A stretch of DNA of 64,000 nucleotides from contig MU657167.1 of the NCBI GenBank assembly GCA_026770575.1, positions 221,996 to 285,995 of the forward strand. The letters are read 5' to 3'. A program made the translations under genes and the position numbers. This DNA is from Pelagophyceae sp. CCMP2097 (Eukaryota; Sar; Pelagophyceae). Positions 1-11,057 of this stretch are shown here, piece after piece (position 1 is the first letter of the stretch; each line of letters opens with the position of its first letter). The notes beneath the pieces were generated by a model. That model saw nothing but the letters and a program-made list of their open reading frames with translations. It was not told the origin of the DNA and ran no database searches.

Positions 1-955
1 AAAGAGGACACCGAGTATACCTGGCGGATGGGACGCGTCCGACGAGAACGCGGGCCTACGGTATAGAAGGATTTCAAAGCTCCTCTCGAGGCTCCTTGTC
101 ACTGCACGCCGGCCAAGCTCGCACAGAACACCCGAAACTAATTCAGCGGAGGCTCTCCAAAATGAGGAATTCATCAAATCATTTGTTCCCCAATCGAGCG
201 GTCGGCTCGCAAGCACCCGAGGCGGCCGCAACGGCGGGGGCCCGATGCGACGTCTTTTGGGGGGGGAAGCTTACGCGACGCGTGTCGTGGACGAGCAGGG
301 CGCGGACGAGCAGAGTCAAACAAAGAGGTTTTGGGGGGGGGTCATAAAGTCCTCCAGAACCCCACCTTTTACGGCCGCTGTTTCCGGCTCTCGGTCGTCG
401 CGCGGCTGGGCGTTCTACCCAACCGGCTCCGCCTCTGGGCTCCGCCTCTGGGCTTCAACAGCGGTTGTGAATATAGGGACTGATTTAAATCTTTTGAAAT
501 CCCATTCGGAACAAATTTTACTTTCGGGAGGAGACCTGGGCCCAATGCCCGGGGAGCTCGAGAGACGCTCGAGAGACGCCCGAGAGACGCAGAGCGCGCC
601 CGTCTATAGGACCGTACTCGTCGTCTCTACGCCACGCCTAGGTGCGCTTACTCGGAGCGCGGCGTTCTTTGCCCTTGGAAACCGTTCGGTCTCTGTGGCT
701 CCTTATCTGACTCTGCTCGTCCACGCCCTGCTCGTCCACGACACGCGTCGCGTAAGCCTGCCCCCCCCATGCCCCCCAGGCCCGCGTCCTCGTTGGACGC
801 GTCCCATCCGCCAGGTATACTCGGTGTCCTCTTTCTACGGAAATCTTCGGAGCTCTCTTTGTCACTGCTCGTCCACGCCCTGCTCGTCCACGACACGCGT
901 CGCGTAAGCTACCCCCCCCAAAGGGAAAACCCCGAACCCTGCTTGCCAAGATTCG
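1..955. repeat. Repeat-rich segment with inverted and direct copies
   Basis: No convincing gene is visible here. A block containing GCTCGTCCACGACACGCG lies near 715-757 and again near 865-910, and in reverse complement near 270-310. The segment at 1-55 is repeated in reverse complement at about 781-835. Short tandem units (CGAGAGACGC-like, about 551-595; GGCTCCGCCTCTG, about 424-450) are also present. Open frames over this stretch are arginine-rich and look non-coding. The arrangement suggests a degraded mobile or segmental-duplication block; the family is not recognised. Confidence 0.6.
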
Positions 956-1291
956 TTTGCCAGCTGCTGGGTGTTCGCGGCGGGGGCACCGTCTGGCGGC
1001 GGCGGCGGCGGCGGCACGCTCATCAAAGCTGGCGCCGCGGTGAAGAAGCTGCGGGCGCCTGGCCGCCTGGGCGGTCGAGCGCGGCTGTCCTTCGCGATGC
1101 CACAGCTTCTTCGCCACGGTATCAAGGGGGAAGCCCGCCGGCAGCACCTTGCAGGCCGGCTTCAAGCACCAGCACGGGTGCGCCATCAAGTACGCCATCG
1201 AGAAAATCCGGCGCTCGTCGAGCGCCGTCTCCGATCCAGGGGTTTACACATACTCTTTCCGAGGCGCCATCCTCGGCAAGACACGCTGAGC
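956..1291 (+). CDS. Possible 3' exons of an unidentified gene
   Basis: A weakly supported coding stretch. One frame reads a glycine-rich linker then GTLIKAGAAVKKLRAPG. After a plausible acceptor (CCTTGCAG, about 1156) another frame reads GFKHQHGCAIKYAIEKIRRS and continues to GAILGKTR and a stop at 1291. The second part has normal amino-acid composition, unlike the arginine-rich shadow frames around it. No start or 5' exon is seen, and the repeat block immediately upstream may have truncated it. I do not recognise the family. It could be a fragment or a pseudogene. Confidence 0.3.
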
Positions 1292-1709
1292 GTACCAAGC
1301 TCAATCGACGTCCACGGCGGCAAACGGCCTTCCCGACCGCCGCGCCGACCACCGCGCCAATGGCCGAGCTGACCACGGTGCCAACGAATGGGCCGCAGCG
1401 CCATACTCAGTTACGCGACACTTCTACGCTTACTTGCGACCTTGGGTCGCTCCGCGACCGACCGGGATCCGACCTCAGGGAGGGTCCGTATCCGACCTCG
1501 TGTCCGGGTGACAGCGACCGAAGGGGTAGGGTCGCGAGACCTTCGCGAAGGTGGGGTGGGTCGCTTCGCGACCCTACCCACACACCTCACCCCCTCACCT
1601 CACCCAAAGGTGGGGTGGGTCGCTTCGCGACCCTACCCCACCCGGTAAGGTGTTTGGTCCCCCGACCTGGCCGCGGCCGGTCCGCGCGGTTTCCCCGCGC
1701 CGATGCGCC
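1292..1709. repeat. Spacer with repeated GGGTCGC hairpins
   Basis: No gene is seen. The GC-rich hairpin GGGTCGCttcGCGACCC occurs twice inside a 30-bp direct repeat (about 1551-1580 and 1611-1640). Degenerate relatives lie near 1443-1462 and 1528-1545. The repeat lies just beyond the 3' end of the transporter gene on the opposite strand. Confidence 0.6.
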
Positions 1710-3789
1710 TCAGAGGATGGCGTCTCGGAAGGCCTGGGCGTGGACCGTCATGATGAGCAGCGTCGCGCCGAGGAGGACGCTCAGCGCGATGAAGACGGCG
1801 TCCATGCCATGGTGTTGCGCGAGGAAACCCGAGCAAATCGGGAAGACGATGCGCGCGAGCCTGATCGGCGCGTCGTCGCCGCGGGCGGAAGACTGTCAAG
1901 CCGGCCGTCAAGCCCGCCGTCAAGCCCGCCGCTTTGGCGCCACGCACGAGCCCGCGGAAGCGAAGAGGCCCATGAGCATGCCTTGCGGCCGCTTGCCCGT
2001 CGCCTTTGAGAACCAGCCAATGACGGCCGTGTGGCCGATCGGGTAGCCCACGGCGTACCTGCGGTAAACGACTGCGACGAGGCGCAAAGGCGCGGTCTCG
2101 AAGGCCAGACGACATCTACGCACATGAGCGCGATGGCCGTCGCCCAGAGCGCGGTGCCGTCGCCGGCGAGTGCTTTTGGCCGGAGGCCCGTGACGAGGAG
2201 GAGGCAGGCTAAGACCATGACGAGAATGCCGTAGATCATCAATTCGACGTCGTCAAATAACCTCGCCAGCGGCTTGAACGAGAGCAGCGCTATTACGCCG
2301 CAAGCCCCGCAGACGGAGACGACATAGCCCACGGCCTGGCCGTCGAGATCCAAGTTCACCTCTGCGAACACGACGCCGAGCGTCTCGTAGCACCCAATCG
2401 AACCCTTGGTGACCACGTTCAGCAAGAGGCCGGCGAGCATGAACCCCACCTCTCGCCGCCGCGTTGCGGCGTCAGGCAAGTCGACCAGGCGGTCCGGCGC
2501 GTCCTGCGCGCGGCCGTGGGCGCTCGCGCGGGCGGCGGCGCGCGGAGGGACGCACGGTGGCGGCCGGCATACGCGCGGTGGCGGCTGACATGGCTTGAAA
2601 GTCTCCTTGCCGCAAATCGACGAAGCGATACCTGCGGGTTTCCTCGCGCGATGAAGGCGGCGTCCCGAGGAGAAAGGCCACGGACGGCGACCCTCGGAAC
2701 AGCGACTGACTTGAGCAGCCAGATGGCGACCAAAGCTGCGGCGGCCACAGCGTACGACACAAACGTCAGGCCTGCGGCCTTTCTGCGTAAGACGCGGCCC
2801 CGCGGCGGCGGCGCGGCGCACCGGAGACGGCGAGCCACTGCGGGGCGGACGGGGCCAGCCGCGCGCCGACCTTGCTGATGAGCGACCCCATGAACGGCGT
2901 CGTCGTGAAGCCCGCGTACTGCATGGCAGTGAGGCGGCCTACCACCGCGCGTGCGCCGGCGCAGAAAGGCGCAAGAGCCCGCGGCGGCGCACCGAGGAAG
3001 ACGGTGCGCTGCGCCTTTGGTACGCTCTCCGCGACGTACGCGCGCGTCACGCCGAGCGTCCCTAGGGCCACGGCGTGGCGCTTTTGGCGCTTCGGGCGTG
3101 GCGGCGGCGCGCGCACCGCAGCCGATGCCGAGGAGGACCTGCGCGAAGAAGAGCGTGGCGAGGCTGTTGACGCGCGTGAACAGCAGCGCGCCAAACAGGA
3201 TGATCACGTGCGCCAATCTACGCAGAGGCGTGAGGCGCGCAGGAGGGCGCCCCCACAAGGCCTCGGAGCGACGCCGCGCCGCGCATCAAAACGCCGCGGT
3301 AGCCGTAGCGCGTCGACGCCTCGCCGTAGACCGGCGAGACGAGGACGCGGCCGAATGAAAAAGCGGCGACGATCTACGTCGGCGCGTCGCGGATTCGCGC
3401 GGCCTCTACCCCTCTCCGCGCGCGCCGCCCTGGCCCGTTGCGCGGCGACGCACGATGCCCTGCGAGGCCTTTGTCCCGCCGAGGGAGGAGACGAGGGGCC
3501 AGAGCGTGGGGAACATGAGGCCGCGCGGCGAGTCTGAGAGCATGCATAGAAAACCCATGACGGCAAACGACGCGCCCCCCTTGGCCTGCAGCGGCAGCTC
3601 GATCTCAAGCGCCGGCGCCGCCGAGTGCGGCCCCTAGAAAGACGCGTGCGGCGTCTGCACGGGCCGCCGCAGGCGCGCCGCAAGGAGGCACGGCCGCAGT
3701 CATCGACAGGCCCCGAATCGACTTACGTGCAACGGGTTCACCACCACGACCTCGGCCGCCCCGTAGCCCGCCGCGGGGGCCTTGCCCAT
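1710..3789 (-). CDS. Major facilitator superfamily transporter, MFSD8/CLN7-like
   Basis: A multi-pass transporter of the MFS fold; relatives of MFSD8 sit in lysosomal or vacuolar membranes. The start is the ATG at 3789-3787. Exon 1 (3789-3727, 21 codons) ends at a GTAAGT donor and exon 2 begins at 3633 after TTTCTAG. Conserved blocks in order are SDSPRGLMFPTLWPLVSSLG, FGRVLVSPVYGEASTRYGYR (after an acceptor near 3375), HVIILFGALLFTRVNSLATL, LGVTRAYVAESVPKAQRT, MQYAGFTTTPFMGSLISKVG, then GFMLAGLLLNVVTKGSIGCY, FDDVELMIYGILVMVLACLL, GYPIGHTAVIGWFSK and a final helix ending FRDAIL with a TGA at 1712-1710. At least five frame changes imply introns whose exact edges I did not fix. The substrate is unknown. 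Confidence 0.8.
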
Positions 3790-4290
3790 GGCGCCGCCGT
3801 GAGCCGGGAGGATCCCGGGAACGGCTTGCGACGCCGTCTCAGTCGTCGCTTCCAGCCAAAAATTGTGATCGATGGATCACCGAAAACCTTTTAGGTTTCA
3901 CAAACATTTCTTACTTTGTAAAATCGCATCATTAAGCCTTCTGCGAACGTCTGCGAACGTCATCTCATGCGCACGCGTGCCTTGACTGTTTCGAGATCTC
4001 TGGGTCGGGTCGTATCGAATCGAACGGCCCTTAAATTCTACCGGACCTTAAGTCAACATTAAATTTTGGAATAAAATTTCACCAGACGGCTTGAGATCAG
4101 ACTGACCTCGTCGTTGACCTCAATGTCGTCACGTTGCCACACAGATATTTCGCGCCGCCAAGGTTTATTGTGTAACCCGAACGGACTGAAGAAAAGATAT
4201 AAAAGATCAAGGACGGTGCCCCGCTTAACCGTGGAGAACGGGTCGCGCGCGCCGCTTGTTTCTCGGTTCGCCGGGTTTCGGGCGGCGGCC
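3790..4290. other. Divergent intergenic region (MFS / TPR genes)
   Basis: About 500 bp separates two divergently transcribed genes. It contains an AT-richer core (about 3885-4110) and a repeated CTGCGAACGT at about 3943-3960. It presumably holds both promoters. No TATA box or other element can be assigned with confidence. Confidence 0.4.
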
Positions 4291-6334
4291 ATGAGCGGCT
4301 TCGAGGAGCTGGACGAGGCGCTGCTCACGCCGGCGCGGCGGTGGTACATGGCAAACCAAATGGTTGAGGCGAACCCCCAGGTCCACGGCGGCCTCGTCGC
4401 GCGCGCCGCCGCCTTCCTCGCCATGGGTAGGCCCTGGGAGGTCCCCCCGACCAGCGTCGAGAAAACCGCGCGACCCGCGCGCCCGAAACGCAAAAGGGGG
4501 GCGTGGGGTTGCAGCGGGTTGCTGTTCCCATCCGACCGCCCCCCGCCGCCGTCGCGCGCCGCCCGGAAATGGCGACGCGGGGGCGGGGGGCGCCCCGCGC
4601 GCGCCGCCGCAGGGGCTGGAGCGGCGGGGAGGATGAGGGGCGGCAAGGATTGGTGCAAAGTTTTACGGTGGTACGCGCGCCCGAGATGCGCCGCCGCGCC
4701 GCCCCTGCCGCGACGGGGCGCACGGGCCGCCGGGGCTCGCGCCGCGGCGCCCGCCCACGCATGCGCTAGGCGGTGGCGGACCTTGACCGCGCGCTGCGGC
4801 TTTTGACGCATGCCAGCTGCAACGACCGCAAGGCGGGCCCCGACGACGACGACGCCAAGATCCGGCTCCTGCGAGGCCACGCGCACGCCGCCTGCCTGTG
4901 AGGGACCGCCCGCGGGTACCCCTCGGCGGGGGCGCGCGCGTCGGCGGGGGCGCGCGCAAAGCCCCGCCGCGGCACGGCCGTGCGCACTCGCACGTAAACA
5001 GGTCCTACGACAGAGCTGTCGCCGATTTCGCCTACGCGGCGGAAGTCTTCGACGTGCGTCCCTCGCGCGGCGCGCCATACCCGCTTCGTCGCCGGGCGTC
5101 TCCGAGGCGCCGCGCGGCAGCGCACGAGGAGTGATCCGGCCGTTTAGGAGTTCGCGCAGCAGACCGGCTGCGGCGCCGTCGACGCGTCTTCCGGGACGAC
5201 GGTGCGTCGCTTCGTCTTCCGCGGCCTTTCGCCGACTCGCCGACTCGCGTTTAGGCGGCGCACGCGCGAGCGGGCCTCGGCGTCTGCTACTGCAATATGC
5301 GGCAGTGGGACAAGGCCATCGAGTCCGGCGAGCGCGCGATCCAGGACCTGGAATTCGACGACGCGGCGCGGTCGCACGTCTCGCGGGCCATCGAGACTGC
5401 GCGGCAGCACATCTTACTGGCGCGCGGCCCCGGCCGGAGCAACGGTACTCCCCCTGCCGCGGCGGCGAGGACTGCGGGGACGCCAACGCAGGGCTGCGGC
5501 GGCCTCGCCAGCGACGCGGCCCCACCGCGGCGGGGCCAGGTAGCTTCGACCATTGATGCTCACCGCGAGACGTCGGCGGGCCACGCCGGCGAGGAATCAC
5601 ACACGAGGTCCGCGCCCGCCCCGCTCGGCTGAGGGGCGGCGCCGCGGCCCCGGGGCGCGACGCGCAGCGCGACGCGTGCGGCTAGGCCCCTCTCGCCGGA
5701 GCGCGCAGCGGCGGCGGCTGTCGCCCACACAGACGGCGGCGACGGCGAGTCGGACCGGAAACCGCCGCCGCACATGCGCGCGCGCGGCCGGCCGATGCAC
5801 AAGCGCGACTACGACGTGGCGGCTGCTGCCTGGCACGCGTCGCAGATCGCCGCCGCCGCGGCGCGCGCGGCGGCGGCGGCGCCGCCGCAGTCGCAGCACC
5901 GGCCGCAGCCGTCGATCTTGGACATGCACGAGATCCTCGTGCCGCTGCGCGGCGAGGTGCCGCGGCGTTCCGCGCCCGGCGCGGGCAAGAGCCTCTCCGC
6001 GCTCGCGTCGAGCCTCGCCGCGACGTCTGGCCACGCCGCGGCGCCGGGCCGCGAGTCGGCGCACGAAACGCGCCCGAAGCGGAGCTCGTCGGTGGCGTCT
6101 TTGGCCATGTCGCTCTCCTGCGCCTCGATTTGCTCGGATCACTGGGAGCTGGCGGCCGACGAGCCGGCGCCCGGCGCGGCGCGGCGCGACTCGCGCGACG
6201 ACTCGCACGACGTCGGCCTCGACTACGACGAGTCGCCGCAGGCGGCCGCGCCCGGGTGGCGGTCGCCGCCGGCCCCGCGCAGCGCGCCGCCGCACCACCG
6301 CAAGCTGCACAAGCGCGACATACCTCCGCACTGA
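4291..6334 (+). CDS. TPR-repeat protein with low-complexity C-terminus
   Basis: Probably a scaffold protein. Exon 1 is 4291-4440 (50 codons, ending GRPWE at a GTCCCC donor) and exon 2 is 4770-4897, joined in phase to give LAMGRPWE-AVADLDRALRLL, a typical tetratricopeptide helix pair. A following exon starts after GTAAACAG near 5000 (SYDRAVADFAYAAEVFD). The next starts at 5255 (GLGVCYCNMRQWDKAIESGE). A last exon after GTGCGGCTAG (about 5685) runs in frame to the stop at 6334. That C-terminus is rich in Ala, Ser and charged residues and includes SILDMHEILVPLRGEV. The donor of the exon starting at 5255 is not fixed. Whether the C-terminal part belongs to the same gene is inferred from the acceptor and frame only. 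Confidence 0.6.
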
Positions 6335-7019
6335 CGCCGGCGACCACGCACCGCGGACCGGACCCCCGCCATCTCCCAGTGCGCCCGCGAACGGCTCCGC
6401 GCGCAAGCGCCAAGCCAAGACCGACGCCGGCCCAACCTTTAACCAAATTATAATTGTATTTTAAGGAGCCCCGCGCCTCGCGGCGCGGCGCCGCAGGGAA
6501 GCGCTCCCAGCGTAACAAGATATCGGTCGCCGAACCCAAAACGAACTCTTTTGGCGAGTCGTGTGCCTTTTCGTAAGCAGTGTTGAAACTCTACAATTGT
6601 ATAGAGTCATAAGCCCTGGGGGAATTTCCAACATCAATTACTAGTACTAATTAATTATTAAATATTCTGACGGGGTAGTCTGCTGTCCGGAATTTTAAAT
6701 ATCCGGAAACCCAAATATGCACCCGAAAATATCGGAAATGGGGTCCATAACCTTGATTTTATATGAAATTAAAATATTTCTGAACTTTTGTGTGACTTTT
6801 AAAAATGACCCACTTTTGGCGATATTCGAGAATTACTTAAAATAAAGGTTGATTTCAGCACTGTTCGTATTACAAGAGCGCGCCGGAGGCACACGGAGGA
6901 CCCGAAGGATACAGCCAAATCCCATTGCAATGCCCACGTAAATAATTGAAATTATTTAACTAATCGCTGAACTTTCAAATCCTCCTTATCTTTATTTTTA
7001 TTATTTTATTTCTTATTGA

Positions 7020-7200
7020 GCTATTTATTTTTTCTTTTTTTTGCGGCCGACCAGATTCGAACCTGTGACCAAAAACTTCTTCTATGATGATTCCAATGAG
7101 GCTCCTGCTCGACCTCAACTCCCAATTTTAGCGATCGCATCAACCACCAATCGCTAAATCTGCCGAGTTGCTGTTTTTTTCTTCCCAAAGGTGGAACCTC
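7020..7200 (-). mobile_element. Possible tRNA-derived SINE fragment
   Basis: On the minus strand 7063-7053 reads GGTTCGAATCT, which matches the RNA polymerase III box B consensus (GGTTCGANTCC) at all but one position. It is followed by GGTCGGCCGC and an A-rich tail at about 7042-7020. A convincing box A was not found and no cloverleaf folds with an acceptor stem, so an intact tRNA gene is unlikely. The match AACTTCTTCTATGATG at about 7074-7089 recurs at about 33207-33222, consistent with a dispersed family. Confidence 0.35.
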
Positions 7201-7213
7201 GGATTTGCTGGGC

Positions 7214-7222
7214 GACAGACAA

Positions 7223-7257
<35 letters not shown>
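7214..7257. repeat. (ACAG)n microsatellite
   Basis: A simple tetranucleotide repeat of ACAG, about ten units with early ACAA variants, next to the possible SINE. Confidence 0.9.
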
Positions 7258-7285
7258 TAATTGCCCCTGGTAATCCTTCAATCAA

Positions 7286-7348
7286 AGGACCCGAAGGGCC
7301 CTTGCCGTAAACTGACGTTGAATAAACGGCAAGGACCCTTCGGGTCCT
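7286..7348. repeat. Long hairpin (23-bp inverted repeat)
   Basis: The arms 7286-7308 and about 7326-7348 are complementary over 23 bp with one mismatch and leave a loop of about 17 nt. The outer part of the stem is AGGACCCGAAGGG. It lies about 170 bp upstream of the SAM-domain gene. It could be a miniature inverted-repeat element or a transcribed structure. Confidence 0.8.
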
Positions 7349-7519
7349 CAACAATTGTAAGCCGCGCGGAGTAGACTTCTTCCGGGTCTCTCTCGAGGAA
7401 GAACCGAAGGGGTTTCGTCGGATTCCGCATTTTGGGCGCGGTGGGAGTGGTCTCCGGCTCGCGGCAAAATCGCCGCGGGTCGGACGCGCTCGCAGTCGTC
7501 TTTCCCGGCCCGTTTCCGC

Positions 7520-8415
7520 ATGGATCGTCGACAGGCGGCCACCCGTCGCGTCGACCCGTCTCGGCCGCGGCCGCTGAAGCCGCTCGACGACGCCGACCTA
7601 GTCCGCCACCTTCGGCGCCACATCACCGACTCTGGCATCGATCTCGGCCGCGAAGCAGTAATGAGACGGGCCCGGACCCGCGTCGGGACTCTTAAGCCGC
7701 GACGCCCGCCGTCTTATGGTCTTTCGCGCAGGTCTGCTTTGACTTTTTCTTCGACTGTCGAATGAAATCGGATTGCGACCGCTTCCACTGCGACGTCACT
7801 CTTCGACATGAACTTCGCGACCGAGGCTTCTGCATCCACGCCGCCGTCAAGGGCTTCTGCAGCAAGTTCAAAACCGGATCTAAAGATGAATGCCCGACTG
7901 GCTTCCACGCCGACGAAGCATTGATCGCGAAAAGAGACGCCGTCAAACCGTACGTTATCGCGCAAACGCGGCCCAAGACCGCCGCCGCGCAACCGGCGAG
8001 GGCGGCGCAAACGTGGACGGCCGACGCCGCGCCACCGCTGCCCGCGCCCACATACGTCCCGGCGCCACCATACGCTCCGGCGCCACCGTACGTCCCGGCG
8101 GAATTTCCGGCGCCACCGTACGCCCCGGCGCCGCCGTACGTCTCGGCGCCGGCGTACGTCGCGGCGCCGGCGTACGTCGCCGAGGCAGCGCCGGTCGACG
8201 GCGGCGATGTATCGGCGCGCGCATCGCCTCGGCCGGACAGCGACATCGAGCCGTTTCTGCTGCGCCTCAACCTCTGCCACCTGCTTTCCGTCTTCCTCGA
8301 CGAAGGCGTAAACGACGTTGAGACTTTGGGCATGCTGGAGAAAGAGGACTTTGCCGACTTGGGACTCTCCGTCGGCGCGCGGACCAAGATCATCCGCGGC
8401 CTCGGCCAAGCGTAG
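7520..8415 (+). CDS. SAM-domain protein with Cys/His-rich N-terminal region
   Basis: Exons 7520-7657 and 7732-8415 are joined in phase 0 (74-nt GTAATG...GCGCAG intron) and encode 274 residues. After a basic N-terminus there is a Cys/His-rich segment (about residues 48-100) that includes CDRFHC and CIHAAVKGFCSKF followed by ECPTGFH. This resembles a CCCH zinc finger, although the spacing is not canonical. Residues about 145-200 are a Pro/Ala/Tyr repeat of APPYVP/APPYAP type. The C-terminus, about residues 210-270, is a sterile-alpha-motif domain (LRLNLCHLLSVFLDEGVNDV, then EKEDFADLGLSVGARTKII). An RNA-binding or scaffold role is plausible; no specific family is recognised. The gene converges on the methyltransferase gene 112 bp downstream. 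Confidence 0.7.
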
Positions 8416-8527
8416 CCCCACCCCGAGGACCGCGAAGACTCTAAACATCCACGGCGCACGCTCGCCGCTCCGGCAACGCGGCACCCCGCCGATTCAGAAA
8501 AGGGGCACCACAGTCGTTGCCCCGTTG

Positions 8528-10629
8528 TTATCCGGAGCACCGGAGCGTCATGACGAGATTGGCTCGCTCGCAGTGCACGACGGCGACGCCGCCCGGTTCG
8601 TCCTGCTCGCCGATGTAGACGGGCCCGAGGACGGCGGCGTGGATCGCGGCGAAGATTCGCAGGACGTCTCCCGCGAGCGCGCGCGACGCCGAAGCCGCGC
8701 AAAGGAGCGGGAAGAGGGCCTGCGTTCCGGGGGCGATACCACGCGGGCCGTCGCGCATTACGCCCGCGACGTGGCGGGCGGGGCGTTTGGAGCGCCACGC
8801 ACGGGTTCGGCGTCGAGAGCCGCGCGGAGTTCCTTGGCCGAGGCGCACCGGGCGCGCGTCCACAGCGCGGGCGCCGTGTCGCAGCGGTACGCTCGGATTT
8901 CGTGCGCCGGCGCGGCCGCGTCCAGCGCTGCGACCAATCCGACGAGCTGCTGCGCGAGGCTGTCGAGGCGCGCCACCACCTCGCGGTGGGCGGCGTAGCT
9001 AGAGGGCGCGGTTCGGAGATTTGTCCGGAGAGCGGCATGCACCGGCGCGGGACGCTGGCGACTTGCGCCCATTCCTTGGCGACTGTCTTGACGCCGCCGC
9101 GGACGACGTCGTCGGCAACGTCGAGGAAAGCGCAGACCAATTTCGCGGCGTCTCCGCCAAAGGACTTTTTCGCGGGACCGTCTTCCGCGGCCGGGTTCCA
9201 ATAGACGACGACGTTCATGCCCTCAAAGGGCAACGTCGCCGTCTGCGCGGTGCAACCGAGCGCGTGCGCGCGCTGCACCAGGTAGTCTACGAAGCAGGCG
9301 TGCGTCTTCACTCGCCGCTTCGACATTTCCGGGTCGCAGTGCCAAAACTGCCGCCGGGACGTGAACAGGCTCGGGAAGACGCAGCCTAGCGTCAGTGTGG
9401 CACTTCGTGCGTCGTCGGGCGGGACTCACACGGAACGACCGCGAACGGAATCTTCCGCGCCGCCGCGACGCAGACGGCAGCCTCCGTCGCCTCGTCGGGG
9501 TGCAGCGCGACGACGATCGTGCCTGCCAACGGTGGCTCGTGGACCACTTGGTCGAGGAGTCGCGTCTGCCGCCACATGCCGGTCTCGAAAAGAAAACTGA
9601 CAGTCGTCGAGGGCGGACTCGATTTGCGCCTCGATACCAAACTCGCTCGCAAAGGCGCGCACGAAGCGGACGCCTTCGACCGCGTCTGCAACATCGTTGG
9701 GCCGCTCCTCGGGCTCGACGACGGCGGCGGCGGTGGCCCCGCGCGAGAGGAGCGCCTTGCTGAGCAGGCCCTTGCCGCCGGCGACGTCGACGATTCGGTC
9801 GACGCGCTTTGGGCCAAAGGTGGCCAGGATCCAGTCCGCAAAGGCCTCGTGCCTCTCCGTCTTGGGACGCAGCTCGCTCGGCGCCGCGAGCTCCACCGAG
9901 GCGTCGAATACCTCCAGATGCGTCGCGCGCAGCATCCAGCGGCCGAGGCGGTTCCGCGCCTGTTTTGGATCCGTCGCAAAGGGGCCTCCACCGGGCTTCG
10001 GCTCAGTAGGACGCCGTAGGATGCCACGCACCGCTTCAAACACGCCGTCGAAGCGCAGCGTCTTCCCCGCCGTCATGGTCCTGGCGAGGAGCGCCACGGC
10101 CTCGGAGACTTCCTTTGTTCCCACGACCTCGATGGCCTCGCCGACCTGCGTGGCGTCTCGGAGGGCGGACCATCACGCGAGGTCGACTCGCCTCGAGCAC
10201 GTCGTCGTCCCTACAGCACCGCGCCTCGAATAAGGCGTGCATGGCCACCGCGGAGCACGCACCGGGGGTCGACGACTTTGCAGCAGAGGATTGTAAGCAT
10301 GCGCCTGATACACATTGATGTGAGACTGATAAGCATTGATGCGAGGACGACTTCTGTGCGCGCCCCATACGCCTGCCCGATGCGCACCCGAGCTTGCGCC
10401 GCGCGAAGACGGTGGCGACGACGCCATGCACCTCGACGTCCGTGCGGTCGGCCGCGTCGCCTTGCGCGCTTGGGACCGCCGGCGCCCGGTCGAAGCCGCG
10501 CGGCGTGTGCCGTTTCGAGTCGAAGAACGCCTGCTGCTTCGCCGCCTTGCTCTCCAGCTGCGCGAACATGGCCGATGCTCTCGTTCGAATCTCGGGAGCG
10601 GCGCACGTCGCGACGTCGAATTCGCGCAA
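8528..10629 (-). CDS. Putative class I SAM-dependent methyltransferase
   Basis: The core runs from about 10171 down to the stop at 8528. Motif I is seen as IVDVAGGKGLLSKAL. Later blocks are TIVVALHPDEATEAAVCVAA and IPFAVVPCCVFPSLFTSRRQ, a pattern known from a eukaryotic family of methyltransferase-like proteins. The two halves of VVPC/CVFP are joined by a 46-nt GTGAGT...GCTAG intron with correct phase. Further short introns follow: GTGCAT...CTCTAG near 9045-9002, and GTGCGT...ACGCAG near 8806-8732. An intron (about 46 nt with a GTTTGG donor) also seems needed near 9640-9597. An acceptor CACGCAG starts the exon GEAIEVVGTKEV at about 10152. The 5' end is uncertain: a protein-like frame starting MREFDVATCAAPEIR at 10629 may be its first exon or a separate small gene. 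The substrate is unknown. Confidence 0.65.
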
Positions 10630-11057
10630 CCGCGTCTTGAAACCTTACCCAGTTGGACGATGGTGATTGGCCGAAATTCCTTTTTAGCGAGTGAAGAATT
10701 TTGTGTGCCACGCGTGGCCACGTCGGGACGATGGGGCTCCTCGTCGCCTGGAAGGGGCGAAACGTCGACGTGTCGCTGGCGACGCGCCTCGGCCTGTGAG
10801 CGCAGTGTCCTATATGATCTCCCGTGCCGACGTGCAAAGCTCCCGTGCCGACTTGCGAGGCGGCGTGGAACCTTCTCGCAAATAGGTTTGTGCTCCTCGG
10901 CTGGCTCGGCGCGCTCGGCAACGACTGGCGCGTGGCCGGCGTCGTATAGCAAGCGCGGAGGACCACCGACGGGCCCCTCGGGATCAAAAGGCGTTTGGAC
11001 GGACGGGTCGGGCCGCGCCAGCGAGATTCAAGGGAGGGACACCGGCCGCCTTTTTAG
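10630..11057. other. Region holding unidentified 5' exon(s) of the flanking genes
   Basis: A GC-rich stretch between the 5' ends of the methyltransferase (-) and the ferric-reductase-like gene (+). Frames are open on the plus strand but the encoded sequence is arginine- and serine-rich and not convincing. The first exon of the oxidoreductase must lie here or just upstream. Confidence 0.4.

Larger units (their letters stand above)
6335..7519. other. AT-rich intergenic region
   Basis: About 1.2 kb with a sharp drop in GC (about 6440-7280) compared with the coding sequence around it. It contains a possible tRNA-derived SINE, a short ACAG microsatellite and a long hairpin, listed separately. No open frame here looks like protein. 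Confidence 0.6.

Noticed and set aside
2419..3537. Several plus-strand and other-frame open frames over the MFS gene
   Set aside because: Arginine/alanine-rich shadows typical of GC-rich coding DNA; the minus-strand frames carry the conserved transporter blocks.
7020..7100. A tRNA gene on the minus strand, suggested by the T-loop-like GGTTCGAATCT
   Set aside because: No matching acceptor stem, anticodon arm or box A could be placed; the A-rich tail fits a SINE better.
9597..9640. A further GC-AG intron in the methyltransferase gene (GT|GCGCGC)
   Set aside because: A GT donor (GTTTGG) in the same phase gives a 46-nt intron of the usual size, so a GC donor is not required.
10336..11057. The plus-strand frame open from 10336 as the N-terminus of the ferric-reductase-like protein
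   Set aside because: The encoded sequence is Arg/Ser/Cys-rich without conserved features and overlaps minus-strand coding evidence; a clear acceptor at 11057 starts the real exon.
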